From positions 90,204 through 149,033 of the forward strand of contig JAGWUF010000001.1 of NCBI GenBank assembly GCA_028868545.1: DNA of 58,830 bases. The letters run 5' to 3'. Below the pieces are notes generated by a model, which was given only the letters and a program-made list of their open reading frames with translations, made no database searches and was not told the DNA's origin. Positions 55,956 through 58,830 of the stretch are shown in pieces (within the stretch, counting starts at the first letter, position 1; each line of letters starts with the position of its first letter). This DNA comes from Lysobacteraceae bacterium (GTDB lineage Bacteria; Pseudomonadota; Gammaproteobacteria; Xanthomonadales; Xanthomonadaceae). The position numbers were made by a program, and so were the translations under genes.

Positions 55956-58830
<2,875 letters not shown>

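Overview
The window is a chromosomal stretch of a high-GC gammaproteobacterium. It most likely belongs to the Xanthomonadaceae/Lysobacteraceae (Lysobacter, Luteimonas, Thermomonas or Stenotrophomonas-like). The reasons are a GumN/TraB-like protein, a bacterial ACE-type M2 peptidase, a kinase fused to a formylglycine-enzyme-like domain, a GTAG/REP palindrome resembling the SMAG elements of Stenotrophomonas, and the gene order thrS-infC-rpmI-rplT-pheS-pheT-ihfA-merR-like. Genus is an inference; no rRNA is present.

Layout. 1-6201 (+): the end of an unidentified gene, a strong palindrome, a lipoprotein, then seven tightly packed genes (SPFH/band-7 protein, Arc-type ribbon-helix-helix regulator, DUF4177, alpha/beta hydrolase, PH-like membrane protein, VanY-like carboxypeptidase, acyltransferase 3) behind a palindromic operator. 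6187-9570 (-): rfbBACD for dTDP-L-rhamnose, all with 4-base overlaps. 9619-17800 (-): tRNA-Pro, then the translation cluster (thrS, infC with a non-canonical AUC start, rpmI, rplT, pheST, ihfA, merR-like) and tRNA-Val. 17936-21961: a secreted M19 dipeptidase, uvrB, and a FimT/GspH pseudopilin.

22041-24350 is the only clearly degraded or mobile part. It holds tRNA-Asn with an integrase remnant running into it, the tail of a second integrase, and a ferric-reductase-like gene cut by one in-frame amber codon. 24523-30485 (-) is the core set leuS-lptE-holA-nadD-rsfS-rlmH. 30582-34718 holds a secreted amidohydrolase, a SemiSWEET, small membrane proteins, and a self-contained XRE regulator plus two related membrane proteins with a palindromic promoter.

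34863-44718 holds a thioredoxin-TPR protein, a Ser/Thr kinase, a DUF502 protein, dxs, a GumN-like protein, an AlkA-like glycosylase and others. 44852-46689 (-) is a NarL/DesKR-type two-component system. 46827-49878 (+) is a GNAT gene coupled to minCDE and a small HExxH protein, with a SMAG-like palindrome between minC and minD. 49934-54371 (+) holds the M2 peptidase, a Rieske oxygenase and an APC permease, followed by a Bcr-type efflux pump (-). The window ends in gcvP, cut by the window edge, behind a tandem glycine riboswitch.

Most of the window is conserved housekeeping DNA. The parts that look least described are the operator-controlled seven-gene envelope cassette, the XRE/twin membrane protein unit, the integrase scar, and a recurring -10-like box exactly 6 bases before ATG codons that lack a Shine-Dalgarno, which suggests leaderless mRNAs. 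No CRISPR array, complete insertion sequence or replication origin was seen.
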